Positions 1 to 12,345 of a stretch of 64,000 bases of DNA are shown here, one piece after another (positions within the stretch are counted from its first letter, which is position 1; each line of letters begins with the position of its first letter). This stretch comes from Hofstenia miamia (taxonomy: Eukaryota; Xenacoelomorpha; Acoela). Below the pieces are notes generated by a model. It saw only the letters and a program-made list of their open reading frames with translations. It had not been told where the DNA came from and did no database searches. The position numbers were made by a program, and so were the translations under genes. The stretch covers positions 3,297,106 through 3,361,105 of the forward strand of contig SCFE01000001.1 of assembly GCA_004352715.1 (NCBI GenBank), in the 5' to 3' direction.

Positions 1-139
1 ATAATTGTATATTGTTTTTTGTATCTTCCCTTTTGCGGCAAAAAGAAAAACCATGTAAAAATGTTAAAAATCCGTCATTGTAAAAACATAAAATAAGATC
101 TCTGTTGGAAAGTCATGTCATTGATACTATTTAATATGC

Positions 140-462
140 CTAAGAATGCATTATTATTATAGCTTTTAAAACCAATAGCGTAGTTTCTTTTCGCACTAAT
201 AAAGAGGAACTAAAGGAAAATTCTACCTGAAAATACCCTGACTCAATGCTAAAATATGGAGAAATCGTCATTTCACTAGCGAGATCTCCTGCTCTGTATC
301 TTAGAGACCATGTGTAATGACGAAGAGGGTATGGAGGTATAGGCAAAAGATCCTTACACGAGTCTAACAAAATTATTACTGAAGGTGTTATTTCCAATGA
401 ACTTCCACTACAGGAGGGCCTCGTATATCTGACTTTTCCTTCATAATATGAAATCTAAAAAC
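140..462 (-). other. Unassigned open frame, possible exon
   Basis: An open frame of about 100 codons on the minus strand, ending with a stop near 140. Upstream, the minus strand reads GGTTTTTAG just before 462, which would serve as a splice acceptor, so this could be a terminal exon. The peptide contains the stretch LLPIPPYPLRHYTWSLRYR and has no motif I recognise. It has no neighbour that suggests a role. It may equally be a chance ORF in AT-rich DNA. Confidence 0.2.
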
Positions 463-1835
463 CGAATTACCAAATATGGTATTAATAGTCGACACATAAA
501 ATTTGGCATTTGATATATAAAACTACGTGTATACATGCGTATCGAAAATGTACGATATAAATCAGAAAGATTTGGAAGACAGCTTATGAATCAATAACAG
601 CAAAGAGCCTACAACGAACATAACCTTATATAAATTACTATATTGTGAGTACATTATATTTTTCTATGTTTAACTCTGTCATAGTTAATAAGTAAACCGG
701 TTTTTTAGAAAAATGAGGTAGTATGATATTAACACGAGTATAATTTCAAGTTATGATTTTCATTTTTTATAATATGCACAAGATCCTAAACTATCTAATT
801 CGAGCCAAAACCATGGTATTTACACTATAATAAAACCCCAATTATTGATATAAAACTTTACTTAATAACTGGAACAGAGTTTAATTTTAAATACACTAAA
901 AGACTAACATTCATCCCCACCACAGGTTTTTCAGAGCATTTAACCCATTTCATGCCAGGCCTTTGGCTAATTCTCAGATATAGCACTTTTAAAAAGTACA
1001 TTAAGAGAATTATGTGCAATTAGTCTTTTGAAGTGTTATTTTGTATTGTCCCCATTTGAGAACTGTTAACAAAATGTTAAAAACTTGAAATTTTTCAATC
1101 ACACAATGAATGTACTGTGTAAAGAAGTTATGTCTAAGCCAGTGATGCATAAGTAAAGTATAAATTAGAAAATATCAAAAATTGTGGGAAAAAATTGGTC
1201 AATTAACAGCCGTAATAGAAAATGTTAAAAACAGTAAAGCCAATGCTGAAGCCGCAAAGCATTAAAAATACGACAGATTTAAACAGTCAATAAAAGAATT
1301 AGGATAAAAACTAGCATCAGGCATACATGGAAAGACATTGTCCTCATTTGAGGACCTTAGTATATAAGGGGTTAAGTCTAATACTGCGAAAACGAAACGC
1401 GTTTCAAGGGAATTCGTAATAAATTTTTAATATAGTAGATAAAAAGTATAAAGGGATTGACGTAGTACACAAAATGAAAGTTCTGTGACAAATGTCTTAT
1501 GTAAGCATAAGAAGAAATTATATTATCTGAGAAATATTATTTCAATTGCTTGACCATGAAATTCACTATCTTTGTACATTAGTGAGAAAATCAAGTGTTG
1601 AATTATAACGTTTTGTAATCACTTACAAAATCATATATGATCAATTCCTCTCAGGAAAGTTTTGTCGGACAATTTACTATTACATATTATGTAATTGATC
1701 TGTTAAAGAATCCTTTTTAGATGTTTTGAAATAAAAATAGAAAATATTTGAAATCAGTATATGTAAGATTATAAATTACATGTAATTAATGAATTTCCAA
1801 TGTAGGACTTCAGAACTTCAACTTTTAAACTTTAA
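463..1835. other. No gene seen
   Basis: AT-rich sequence with stops in all frames and no recognisable element. A 12-bp perfect palindrome, GAAACGCGTTTC, lies near 1,395-1,406. I see no RNA gene or transposon terminus. Confidence 0.5.
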
Positions 1836-1859
1836 TTATATATATATATATATATATAA
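1836..1859. repeat. (TA)n microsatellite
   Basis: About eleven TA units in a row. Similar tracts recur through the window outside the gypsy block. Confidence 0.95.
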
Positions 1860-2096
1860 TTTGTAGAAATGCGGGAATTACTAAACAAAATTAAAATGTC
1901 AAGACCAGGTCCATGTGAAAAAATTATCAATGAAACGGGTAATAACTGGTGATACTGGAGAAGGTGCATATGCAAAAGGATATGCAAATGGTAGGTATGG
2001 AGACTTACTGAAGATAGGCTCTATATTATTCAAACCAAAGCAGTTTTTATACAGCCAACAAATAATGAATTGTGAATGCGAAGGTTGTCAAATAAA

Positions 2097-2655
2097 GTAA
2101 TTTTTCTTTAATAAAGTCTCTGTTGCATTCAAGAAAGTGTTACATTAAAAAAAGTCTTTGTATATAAACTAGCAAAAAATATTTGATTTTCGCAAGAAAT
2201 CTTTAGTTATCACTTGGCGTCTCGCTTCAAAATAGTTATGCATGACTAATTTATTTACTATGGTTGCTTACATCGAACGGTTCAACGACTTATATGTATT
2301 TGCAATGGCATTGCGATTGCGTATTGCAGAACTAGTAAAGTGACGGAAAACTTGTTTCACATGAATGTAATAAGGCCTAAATGTTGCCTTTTAGGAAACA
2401 AAATCTAAGCTTCAGTTCTTAATTAATAGATGCTGAATACACTGTATAGTGCAGCTTCCTAATTACCTTTCCAGTCAAATTAACTTATTGGTAATAAATA
2501 TTTTTTTGCAAGAATATTTTTCATGTAATGAATTTCTAATATTTATTACATAATTATAGATTTCTTGGGAACATCAAATATATTGTATTTTTAACTAGGT
2601 TATATACAAAGACTTTTTTGAACGCAACAGACTTTATTGAAGAAAAATTACGGTA
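2097..2655. repeat. Inverted-repeat element (MITE-like)
   Basis: Two arms of about 50-60 bp face each other: one at about 2,097-2,168 and its reverse complement at 2,596-2,655. Both contain the blocks AATAAAGTCT and AAAGTCTTTGTATATAA; the left arm has a small extra insertion. The spacer of about 430 bp has no ORF. This is the shape of a non-autonomous DNA transposon. The right arm runs into the transposase remnant that follows, so the two may be parts of one element or a nested insertion. No secure target-site duplication is seen. Confidence 0.55.
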
Positions 2656-3030
2656 ATAAAAATGGTCGAGCGAGAAAGAGTCAAAGAGCTGTAATACCAA
2701 AGGAGCCATTCTGGACATTGTGCAATGACAGCAACGGAGATCTTGAATTTCAATACAAAAAGAGGATAATTTAGAATAGCGGATTTTTTAAAATTGGATA
2801 GAAGACCTTGTAGGCTCTCTGCAGGAAGTGATGATGAAAGTAGTAATTGTATGCGACAATGCTCCAAGAAACAGTAATGCACAGCAAGCATTGAAGGCGG
2901 CAATAGAGAAAAAATTTGGTTCCAAATGCTCATTTGACTATGAGTTATTACGCCTTTGTCCATAATCCTTAATACTGAATCCCATTGAAATCTCTGTAGT
3001 GCTATGAAAGCTTTTGCAAAGTCCCAACTA
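2640..3030 (+). pseudogene. Broken Tc1/mariner-type DDE transposase
   Basis: The plus strand from about 2,822 reads the block VVIVCDNAPRNS, and further on LLRLCP, a stop, then LILNPIE. These match the second aspartate block and the third acidic-residue block of IS630/Tc1/mariner transposases, which cut and paste DNA. A weaker upstream stretch (about 2,660-2,740) looks like the preceding part of the catalytic domain in shifted frames. At least two in-frame stops remain, one in the PYSP position and one where the usual W-S-x-x-K follows. About 43 residues separate the D and E, more than the 34 of Tc1. The N-terminal DNA-binding part is not identified. The minus-strand open frame over the same stretch is a shadow. 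Confidence 0.7.
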
Positions 3031-3372
3031 CGTAATAGAAGAGAAGAAATTTTAAATGGTACCAAGTGGTAATGACTATAAAAAAATCACAAAATAAAAA
3101 TCCTGGAAAAAACACGATGCCATTTGAAAATCAGCACAATCAAACCTTCTGTTTTCATTTCAATGTATAAAAGCATCACGGTTATATATACTATATAAAC
3201 GACATTACATAAATTTGGCGAAAATCAAGAAGCAAAAATAGTTAGCATACATATACATGCATATGATTTGTGTCATGGGAATCAAATGGTGCCCAGTGGG
3301 GACCCGCTCGGGAAATTTCGTTGGGCTAGCTTGAACGAACCTACAAATTTGTAATAAAAATAAAGGACTTTA

Positions 3373-4430
3373 TTAGCTGCTGAAGGCGAACACTAAAAAA
3401 ATATAAAAACAAAAGTCACAGGAGATGCAATAGGAGCAGATAGAAGAGTGGGCGAAATTTGAGAAGGGCTTTGCAAAGAGGAAAGATTTCTTGAAGCTGA
3501 GGGGGGAATCAATGGTCGTTGGAGGGATCAAGGTCCAAATTGCGAATGAGCAAACGATTGAACAGAAGAAGATCATAGGCATGAAAGTAGAGCGACAGCG
3601 GGAGAGTGCAGTATTTGAGAAGAGCGTCTTTGTATGGAAAGGGAGAGGTTATTTCGCAGGGAGAGGCAGATCAGAAGGAAATCCCACATTTCTTGGTTGG
3701 GCTAAAATCAAGATGGTTGACGGAAGACCAAGTAGGCAAAAACTCAAAATCAGAGGTAATATTGGAGGCAAAAAACTAAAAAAGTTGAAAATCGCAGTGT
3801 CATCAACGTACACTAGACAGGATGAGTTGAGGACTGATTGGGGGAGGTCGTTGATAGCAATGAGGAAGAGAACAGTAAACACAGAACTTTGAGGAGCACC
3901 ACTAGTGACAAGGACAGAAGAGTTGATTTTGACACTATTGACGACGATTGGACAGACTGGAAAAGTTCGATGAAAACAGCATCAAAGCCAAATAAACGTA
4001 ATTTGTCAAGAAGAATAGAATGAGGGAGCGGATTAAAAGCTTTAGAAATGTCAAGATTATGCAACCAAGATCATTACGATCAGAGTGGAAATAGCAGTTC
4101 TCAATCAAAGTGAGCAAGTTAGTAATGGTAGAACGACTCGGAAGGTTACCATGCTGAGAAGAGGAGATGAGGTGACGAATTTTAGGGAACAAAAGACAAG
4201 GCGCTCTAAGATGATTGGCAACCAAGAAAGAATAACTAATAGGACTTGAGAGGAGGGAAGCTGATTGGATTTTAACAGCAGAAAGATCCAAGATGCTTTC
4301 CAACACGGCGGAAAACGCTTAGAGGAGCAAATGTAGGAAAAAAATTGCTTTAAATGGATTGAAAGCATTACAAAGGATGGTACGCCATCAGGATAGCAAA
4401 GACCAGAAAATTTGCAGGACTTAAGCATGA
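3373..4430 (-). pseudogene. LINE A copy 1 reverse transcriptase fragment
   Basis: Scattered minus-strand frames give RT motifs: a degraded A motif (LDISKAFNPL-like at about 4,050) and the C motif YVDDTAIF at about 3,800-3,820, the polymerase active site. The C-terminal end of the protein is at 3,373-3,582. The frames overlap with shifts, so at least four frameshifts separate the motifs. The plus-strand ORFs here are antisense shadows. Confidence 0.8.
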
Positions 4431-5059
4431 AGGAAATATAATAGGCGTTGAAGCAATTCGAGGCAAAATAGGCAATGGAAGATCAGCTTTCTCCATTTCA
4501 AGCTGGAGAGGTTAGGTTTGGAATGAAGGGAACGCAAGAAAGAATAAGTCTTGAAGAGATCCGGATGAGAACCTCAACAGCAGAGATTTTGTCGAGTTCC
4601 ATGAAGTTGATGACATCTCCTGTGAGTTTCAAAGATTCGGCGTTTGAGAGATACCAGTTTATTCAAAGAGTGTAAAGTAAAGGACGAGAAATAGAAAGTG
4701 GGAGAAACACGCTTTATCCGACGACGAGGAGCAAATGAACAAATAACTTGATGAATGAAGGTGTACCAGTCATCAGCAGAGAAAGAGTCATTAAAAATTG
4801 GGAATGAAGAAGAGAGAGCAGCATTTAGAGATACAAAGTCGCTGTTAGATCAAGCTTATTGAGGAGCAAGCTGGACAAGCAGATGGGGTAATAGAATTGA
4901 CAGAAAGGTTGAAGCGAACAAATGAGTGATCAGACAGTTTAACTGGAACAAAAACAACAGGTGCCAAAAATGTGATCAGTGTGAGAGCCCAAAACAAAGT
5001 CAAGGAGAGAGGAGCAGGAACTAGGAGAAAATCCAATACAGCAGACGGCACCATTAGAA

Positions 5060-5440
5060 TCAAGGATATTCCAACACTAGGAAGTTTGAAGTCACCACAG
5101 TTGAATAGAGAGTGATAGGCTGATAATGAAAGAATTCAAGCATGAATGATAAATATGCAAATGGAATGCGAACAGGGTTGTAAACACAGAGCAGAGAAAC
5201 AATGTGACCACTGAGAATAACAGCACAGCCCCAAGAGAAATCAAAGAAGAGGGGATGGATGTCAAGATTAAAGCGACGTGAGGCAATGAGAACACTACCA
5301 TGACTACCATTAGAGCGATCCATACGCGAGAAAACTCTAAATGAGTAATTAGGAAAAACAACACTGTCAGGAAGAGAAGGATCAAGCCAGGTTTCAGTAA
5401 TGAAAATGAAGTCTTCAGGAGACTGCAAGAGGAAGTTGTA
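5060..5440 (-). pseudogene. LINE A copy 1 endonuclease fragment
   Basis: The minus frame contains FIFITETWLDPSLPDSVVFP, the E-T-W-L motif of APE-type LINE endonucleases, in which the glutamate binds the metal ion. This enzyme nicks target DNA to prime reverse transcription. The N-terminal part continues in shifted frames up to about 5,500. Downstream the frame breaks at about 5,060 and resumes in another frame at 4,845-5,063. The copy is not functional. Confidence 0.8.
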
Positions 5441-5836
5441 AAAACTGAGACGACAATTTAATGAGGCAAGACTGAGAATTGGCGAACCAAAAAGAGAAAC
5501 CAGAGTCGAGATGAGCAGTAGGTTTCAAGCTAGAAGGTGCAGATAGTCAATCATGACAATGCTTGATGTTTTTCAAATGCATATATTCTATGGGACTGTC
5601 TTGGAGCATCATAATATGTAGTTTGTATAAAGATGGTACTATACAGTTATCATAAATCTAAAATATGTAAACTATCGATTTCAATGCACTCATGACAGAG
5701 CTTTTCAAAATTCAGTTGCCTGTAGAATAATTGCAGTTGCGTTTCATTTCGATCAATCAGTATTTCCTTAAACTGATGCATATAGAAAACTGTATTTTTG
5801 AAATGACCAACGTATGCAAACCGTATATACATCTTA

Positions 5837-5839
<3 letters not shown>

Positions 5840-5874
<35 letters not shown>
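5840..5874. repeat. (TA)n microsatellite
   Basis: About 17 TA units, next to the 21-bp tandem repeat that starts at 5,904. Confidence 0.95.
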
Positions 5875-5877
<3 letters not shown>

Positions 5878-5903
5878 TTAAGAAGTAAATAGCCTCTGAA
5901 TTT

Positions 5904-5987
5904 TTATTTAGAGAATTCGATTTTCATTTGGGGAATTTGATTTTTCATTTAGTGAATTTGACAGTTCATTTGGCGAAATCGAAGTTT
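5904..5987 (+). repeat. 21-bp tandem repeat, four units
   Basis: Units begin at 5,904, 5,925, 5,946 and 5,967, exactly 21 bp apart, with the pattern CATTTrGkGAATTTGAywkTT. The first and last units are the most diverged. A 21-bp period could encode a 7-residue repeat, but no surrounding ORF supports coding. Confidence 0.75.
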
Positions 5988-8080
5988 AAATGGTGTAGAA
6001 ATCCTATATAGAACGATGTTTAATATTTAGAACTCACATTATAATCAACAGAAGGATAACTCTTTAAATCAAGTGCAGACGTAGATATATTTCAGAAATT
6101 AAACAAGACTTGAAAGTTAATAGAGGTTGTAGACAGATAAGTTTCTATTAAAAATGTGAAAGATGCTGAAATTGGAATAATATATTTAAGATAAATAGAC
6201 AGAGATGGGGCTTGAGTGCAGTGTTTGAGGTTTTAGATGAAAATATGAAAGCTTGGCAAATAATACAGGTAATTCGGAATGAAAAAAACGGAAAATTAAT
6301 TTGAAAGTGCAAGGAAATATTCTGTACAAAGTTCGTCTTACACTCCTGGGTACGTGGGGCCACACTCTCGTGTCAGTCGAAATTGTTATATATAGGTCGT
6401 TCTGGGCTCTAAATATGACAATTTTTGTCCCTAAGTAAATATAAATATTTTCCTTTTGAATGATGTCTATACATAAATATAAAAATATTTTAAGAGCTTA
6501 AATGTAACACTTGCGAATTATGGTTTAAATTATTCGTTTTCTTAAAGTTGTTTTAATGATTTTGAACATAATTATATTAAGCTTTTACAGTAATTAATCA
6601 AATATTCTGAATTCAATACAAAATGTTCAACAACTATAGGTAGTCATATACTTTTTATGTTAACATTCAAATATAGTATTAGCATAGATTTTAATCTAAC
6701 TATACATAAAAATATCGTAATATTAATACAAAATTTATATTTGGTGTTAAGTAACAAAACCGGATACATTACTTACAGAAAAAAATTTTTGTATAACAAA
6801 TCAATCGTAATGTAGTTCATGTAAAATACGTAAATAACCTGGTGCTCGGTATATTGACCTTTTGGCCCAAGCCCGGTCCGGCCCAATACAGTTTAAGCCC
6901 AAGCCCAGCCCGGCTCATTTCAAAACACCAATTGTTCGGCATAAGCTCGGCCGAATTACTTTTCATTATACTAATGATAGTGTCTTTTGCATTATAGAGG
7001 CCCATAAGCACTACACTAGGAATTTGATTGGACAATTTTCATAATGTATTGATCAACATGTGCATAGGTGCATATCCGCATTAGTCCGTCAAAAATGCTG
7101 CTTCAATTTTGTTAAAATTCAAATTGCATTGTTAAACTTTATACAGTAAACGTGGCATAAAGGGCCATAGGCCTGGAGCAAACGTGAGCCCTTTCTGTTA
7201 ATGATTGCATTTTGCTATCAAATAGCATTGCGTGTGAAGTCGTCCCTTTTATCGTTTAGGGAACATATCAATATCACTTTTTATAATTCAGTTACTAAAA
7301 TTCTCTGCCAACTTACATCAATTTACATCAGCACAAAGTAAGTCATAAACGCCCTTTGCTTGTAGCAGAAAAAATTTAGATGTTAGAAGTATTGCACCAG
7401 CCAACAATGCAGGGCTCGCTAAACTTAAAGAGAATGTTTTATTGCCATTTGCAAAGCTTAAGTTTTCAAGTGAATATTTTCTTGTATTTCAAATAACGGC
7501 CCAAATTGCTATGTAGAATATCCGGGCCAAGCCGCGGCCGACCCAACTTTAGGTCCAACCACCAACTATGCGGGCCAAACAACCCCCATATTTATCGTAG
7601 CCCGTTTGTACAATGTTAGAGAAAATTTTGAAATTTCTGAAATTCATTAATTATACACTTTCAAGGAAGCCCTTCAAATGTCTGAAGAGTATGATTACTT
7701 AAAAAAATGTTTCTTCCTTTCAAAACCATCGTCTATTGTTTTGAAAAAATACTATGTAAATTTGTACACGCAGTAAATATAAGGTGGACTGTAAAATTAC
7801 TCAATTGATAAATCTACCGTATGTATAAGCATTTTTAAGAAAAACATTTAATAAGAGTTTGCAATTTGAATGTGTCTAATTTCACACAAATTTTCAAGTT
7901 CAAGGAATAATTATTGTGAGAAAACAAGCAAGGTTACTCCTTATACGTTTGTTTTTCGGCTTGGGTTACGTGTTGTACACTCAAAATGAAATATCAAGGG
8001 ACAAGCTGTAACTTATAAGTGTACGCCTTCTTTAAACTTTTAGGTACATATGACCAGAACATTCGAAATATGTTTACAAG
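5988..8080. other. Mostly unassigned; GC-rich GGCCC-type repeats
   Basis: No convincing coding sequence. Two GC-rich patches stand out in AT-rich DNA, at about 6,858-6,925 and 7,500-7,595. Both are built from variants of GCCCAAGCCCGG and GGGCCAAGCC. They may be subterminal repeats of one DNA transposon of about 740 bp, but clear inverted termini or a target-site duplication could not be placed. The short ORFs over the first patch follow only from its GC content. Confidence 0.35.
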
Positions 8081-8126
8081 TTAATTGCATCAATTTGTAA
8101 ACATTGTAGATAAATATAAGGAAATA

Positions 8127-8300
8127 ACCTCCTGTATTTGTGTTTGTTCAGTCGAAGGACGATTAGCATCTTCAGCACAAACTTCTTCGTACGACGGAAG
8201 ACTTGGGTATATCTGCGACGTCAAATCTTGTCCAGGCATAATTCCACCATGGGTTTGTGAGGCAGATGGAAGTGAGCCTTTTTCATCTCCCATACTTAAA
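8127..8300 (-). other. Candidate coding exon
   Basis: A minus-strand open frame starts at an ATG near 8,288 (MGDEKGSLPSASQTHGG) and continues through a proline/tyrosine-rich stretch, IYPSLPSYEEV. A possible splice acceptor (TTTATATTTAAG) precedes it. The composition is higher in GC and less repetitive than its surroundings, as expected of an exon, and the opposite strand is also open. The P-S-Y-E-E-V stretch resembles proline-tyrosine adaptor motifs, but I cannot name a family. It could be chance. Confidence 0.3.
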
Positions 8301-8349
8301 TATAAAACGCCGTTGAAAAAAAAATAACTTATATTACAGTCATGCAAAA

Positions 8350-10900
8350 TATATTAACAGTTCGTATTCATGATAATAAGATATAATCACATTTTCAGAA
8401 AATAACATTATAAATAACAGAAATACAAAATAATTTATGAAAATTCTTTATATAATTGGAAAAATCAAATGGTCATTCGAAAATCGACAGTTCAAACCAG
8501 AAATGCCATGATAAATTTAGTTGAAACAATCTAAATCAATTTTTCAAATATAAAGATCCAAATATTTGTACGTTGTTTGAAGTAAAAATTATTATGAAAT
8601 TAAATTCGATAGAAGGCAAAAATTCTTTTAATTTAAGTAATTTAAAAAATAAACTTGACTATTATGCGGTGCATTTATGCGTTATATATTATAAATTATA
8701 TCAGAGATTATGATTATGGCATATTTCAACATAGCAAACTGCAGTTAATTAACTTACTATTACTTTATAAAAACAGAATTTAATGTACATGGTATTAGGA
8801 TTCTTTAAAAATTTAAAGAGTAAATCCATCAAGAAAATTTAATATTTGTGATCTTCATAGTGCAAAAATGTATGAGAAACTAATTATATTGGTCTAAATA
8901 ATAAAATGCACTTTTAAACCCTTTCAAACTTGGTGAGCCAAAAAAGACACTAAATCATACAATTCTATTTCACAACTTCATTTTACTAGTAGTGGGTAAT
9001 ATCGTGTTACGTGTAGGGCATTATTACATCCCAGTTGAAACTTTAGCGTTATACTTTCACACTGCCATGCGCATTTGTTCACAACTTCGATAAAATATAA
9101 ACTGTACTGTATTGGGAATTGCACAAAGTAAACAATCAACGTCATTACATTTAATTTGTACTATTTCTAATTTTCTGACAACGTTTATGTAAATTGCATT
9201 GTTTTATAGAAAAACTATCAGAATAGCATAAAAGACTTATGCAAGCTCTAAGCTTGAAAAGACTAAAAAATGAAGATGGAGGTAAAAGAAGATAATTGTA
9301 TTTGCTGTTGATAATTTCGCCGGAAATACTAATTGGAAACTTTCTATTCTATCCCAACAGAGTTAACTACGTTTCCTTTGTACTAATGCAATAAGCCCTG
9401 GGTCATTAATCCCTTTTTTGTTTGCTGTCCCGGTTGTAATTTATTAAAGCGTACGTTAGTGAACGCAATAAATTTACTTCAGCTAATAAATCAGCTACAA
9501 TTTATGCGCATACTATGACTAAGTTAAGATTATAATGTGAACCTATTTTTTGTTTATTGATGAAAATTCATTTTTTTCAGACATGAACTTTATCAAATCC
9601 GATTTATTCTACAGGGCGGTTCAGAAGTAAGACAGCTATGCCCAACAAATTAATTAAACAAGTATTGGCCATTTTCATACAAATATAAATTTTCATAACG
9701 ATACAAACAAAGGACAGATATAATATAACCCTAACATAACAAGCAGCTCCAGGCTCTAGCAGACATGCATTATATAAAAAAATATGAAAATAGGTGCGTT
9801 ATTTGTGAACCAATCTGTCTTTGTTTCCAAGTTCAGAAATTCTAATAGCCTTTGCTCCTTATGTTCTAATGGGTTATGTTGTATATTATAACCCCGGTGT
9901 TAGTTGTAAAGAGGTTCTAAAGAACTACCATCAGGGATAGGAATTTATGGAGGTTGAAGCATTTGAGGGGAATCTGCAGCGCTCATTAAATACAATTGTA
10001 CTATTTTACCATATTAAGGGAGTGGAATTGCCTTGTATGAAGTCAAAACATCAGGAGTTAGAAATAACCGCCTTAAATTTCGAATTAGGGGTTTCGGAAA
10101 GTTTGGGTTGGGTAATTTGTTCATAATATATTGTAGCGTTGGATTCGGTAAGGTTAACACGGGTTAGGTTCGGTAAAAGCCGATTAATCAGATTAAAATC
10201 CGGTTAAATAATTTTATTTTTTATTTTTAAAATTTATTGATTACAATGATTGCGGATTACAAACAATAGAAATCGTGGTAAATGCCAACGATTCCTACTT
10301 GCTGTAATTCTAGACCTAATCGACATTTTTGTCATTCAAATTATTGAATTACACTATCAAAAGTGTATGTATTATATGGAAAATGTAAAAGCGTTGCATT
10401 TGGCGGGAAACAATCCGGCATTTCAAAAACTGTTTTTCCAAAATACCTATTTTTTGCCATTACTCCCAAAGTATTTACTCGAACTTAAATGTATGCTTGG
10501 AAACGCGGTCATGCGAAAGATATTAAATTGCATTTAGCTTGAGCCCAATTCGTTTTTTGAAAACCAAATTTTTTGCACGTGATACATTAGTTTCTACCGG
10601 TTTTTTAATGTTGTCGTCCTTTTAGTCAGTGTAAAAGTAATTGTTACACATTTATTATTATAATTACTGTACTTTTCAAAGTAAACTTGCAGAGTATTGT
10701 TAGAAATAATTTGACAGTAATTATTTGCTGGAATTTCATACTTACAATAAATAAACATGCTTCTATTATTCCATTTTTAAGCAAGTAAAAACTATTGGCA
10801 GCAACTGAAATTTCAGTTATTTCACCAAAAATAGAAAATACCAAAGAAAGCTAAACAGGTCCTCCCAAAATTTAAGTGTTAAATAATATGACTTTTGTAA
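8350..10900. other. No gene seen
   Basis: AT-rich DNA without supported genes. A 95-codon plus frame at 10,250-10,537 has low-complexity content and no motif. A stretch near 10,100-10,200 has repeated GGTTAGGTTCGGTAA-like words but no regular period. Confidence 0.5.
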
Positions 10901-11289
10901 AATCAAGACTTTTGTCATTATCACATCAAGAAATATACTGTGTTATCTCAGATTTGAAGAAATTGATTAGCAATTCAGTATCTTTCTGAACAAAAGTTTT
11001 ACTAAACTCTACAAGATTTTCGCACAACACTATAAAGATTCGGCTGCAGAAGCAACATCTTTATCAAATAATTGACAACAATTAAAAAAACACAATAGAA
11101 TGTGACGTATCCGTACTAACAAATAACAAAGAAAAAAAGGCATGCAACATATCGCAAACAAGCAATCATCAAAACGATACTTTACTTGTTCCAGACTATC
11201 CAGTCTATGAAAAGAAAATAACGAAAGATATCCCGGAAGGTAATTCACCTTTTGTAATTGGTAATCCTATTGTTCAAATGTAACAAGTC

Positions 11290-11780
11290 ACAAATTAATA
11301 AGAGACGAGGTATGCTGCATTCACTCATACAGAGGTAAAACAACTAAAGATCTCTCAGAATTAATTTGAAAATTCCCTGAAAAAAATTTAAATAAACATT
11401 GGGTTGGCAAACGCCTTGAAAGCTAAAAATTCAGACGATGAAAAGACATTTAAAAAAATTTAATTGATTTAATACAAATCATTAATACTAAATTTCAATC
11501 TCCGAAGATTACTATCACTAAAGCAATTTCCATTAAGGTAGACGATAAAATTCATTTAAACAGAGCTATCAAAAGATTTAAGAAACCAATAACGTCACTC
11601 TCTGAATTTAAAGATAGAGAAATTGTTAATATCTTTAACAAGTTTCTAGAATTTGAGCAAACGATAGATTCACGCTACTATACAGAAGATGGTCTTCATT
11701 TATCTAAAATGGTTCTTGTACTAGTGATAAGAAATATAAAGACGCACTTCTGCCACTATCAGCAAGAGTAACATCGTCAC
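11290..11780 (+). pseudogene. LINE ORF1, SGNH-esterase-like remnant
   Basis: In shifted plus frames the DNA reads HSYRGKTTKDLSELI near 11,325-11,370, and then RYYTEDGLHLSKM near 11,670-11,710. The first resembles the block after the nucleophile region, and D-G-L-H-L-S matches the catalytic D-x-x-H block of SGNH esterases found in CR1/L2 ORF1 proteins. Stops and frameshifts separate the blocks. ORF1 proteins bind RNA and chaperone the transposition intermediate. The nucleophile block itself is not seen. Confidence 0.55.
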
Positions 11781-12077
11781 TATTCTGCCAAAACTTACAA
11801 TAGAAACTTCAGTAACAAACAAATTGTCCAACAATAACAAAAACTTGATAGTTCTGCTTCAAAAAACATGGGAACGTCTAAATTAAGGAAAATTTTGTTC
11901 CTTCGATTCATCTTTTTTAAATTTGTAAGTGACGAAAGGCATAGTCACAAACAGTTCGCCATGAAAAATTCTTTTCAACAGAAGGCTCGTTATAAATCGA
12001 TCATTTCTTTTAATGTAATTCACATTGTCTGTTTCATTCTGTGCTTCGCTATATAGCTTGCTTTATAAATTTGGCAT

Positions 12078-12345
12078 ATGAACCTAAATTTATTATTAGC
12101 TGGCGATATTAAAGTCAAAGCTGGACCCAATGTGCTTGATAGCTCGGAAATCTGTTCAATTGCTGAGAAATTCAAAGCAAACTTTAAGATCGCATACATA
12201 AACGCTCGCAGTTTAGTTGCTCACAGATTAGAATTTAAAGAAATTTAAGACACATTTGATGATAATACATTGTATGTCATAACGGAAACATGGGCATGAA
12301 ATCTGAACAAGTAAAGTGGAACTTTAAGTATTGCAGTCTTCATAG
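12078..12345 (+). pseudogene. LINE ORF2 start, APE endonuclease N terminus
   Basis: The plus frame reads LLLAGDIKVKAGPN, then IAYINARSLVAHRLEFKEI, a stop, then LYVITETWA. This is the typical opening of CR1/L2/Jockey-group ORF2: the L-L-L-G-D-x-x-x-N-P-G-P leader, the N-A-R-S-L metal-binding asparagine block and the E-T-W block. In-frame stops and the break at 12,352 make it a dead fragment. Confidence 0.7.

Larger units (their letters stand above)
3360..5555 (-). mobile_element. LINE family A, copy 1 (5' truncated, decayed)
   Basis: A non-LTR retrotransposon read on the minus strand. From high to low coordinate it holds part of an APE-type endonuclease, an ORF2 linker and a reverse transcriptase with its C-terminal end. 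It shares long near-identical stretches with 14,400-16,250 (copy 2), for example around 5,385-5,460 and 3,750-3,840. The minus-strand 3' end near 3,360-3,380 carries an AATAAAG signal and a T/A-rich tail. Homology with copy 2 stops near 5,555, so this copy is 5' truncated and lacks ORF1. It also lacks some segments present in copy 2 and has many frameshifts. Confidence 0.85.

Noticed and set aside
1395-1406. GAAACGCGTTTC palindrome as a hammerhead remnant
   Set aside because: No CTGANGA box or PLE sequence nearby; a bare palindrome only.
3491-4675. Plus-strand frames within the LINE at 3.4-5.6 kb (133, 61 and 66 codons)
   Set aside because: Antisense to recognised RT and linker motifs; no motif of their own.
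10250-10537. 95-codon plus ORF
   Set aside because: No motif, hydrophobic low-complexity content and an AT-rich setting; expected by chance.
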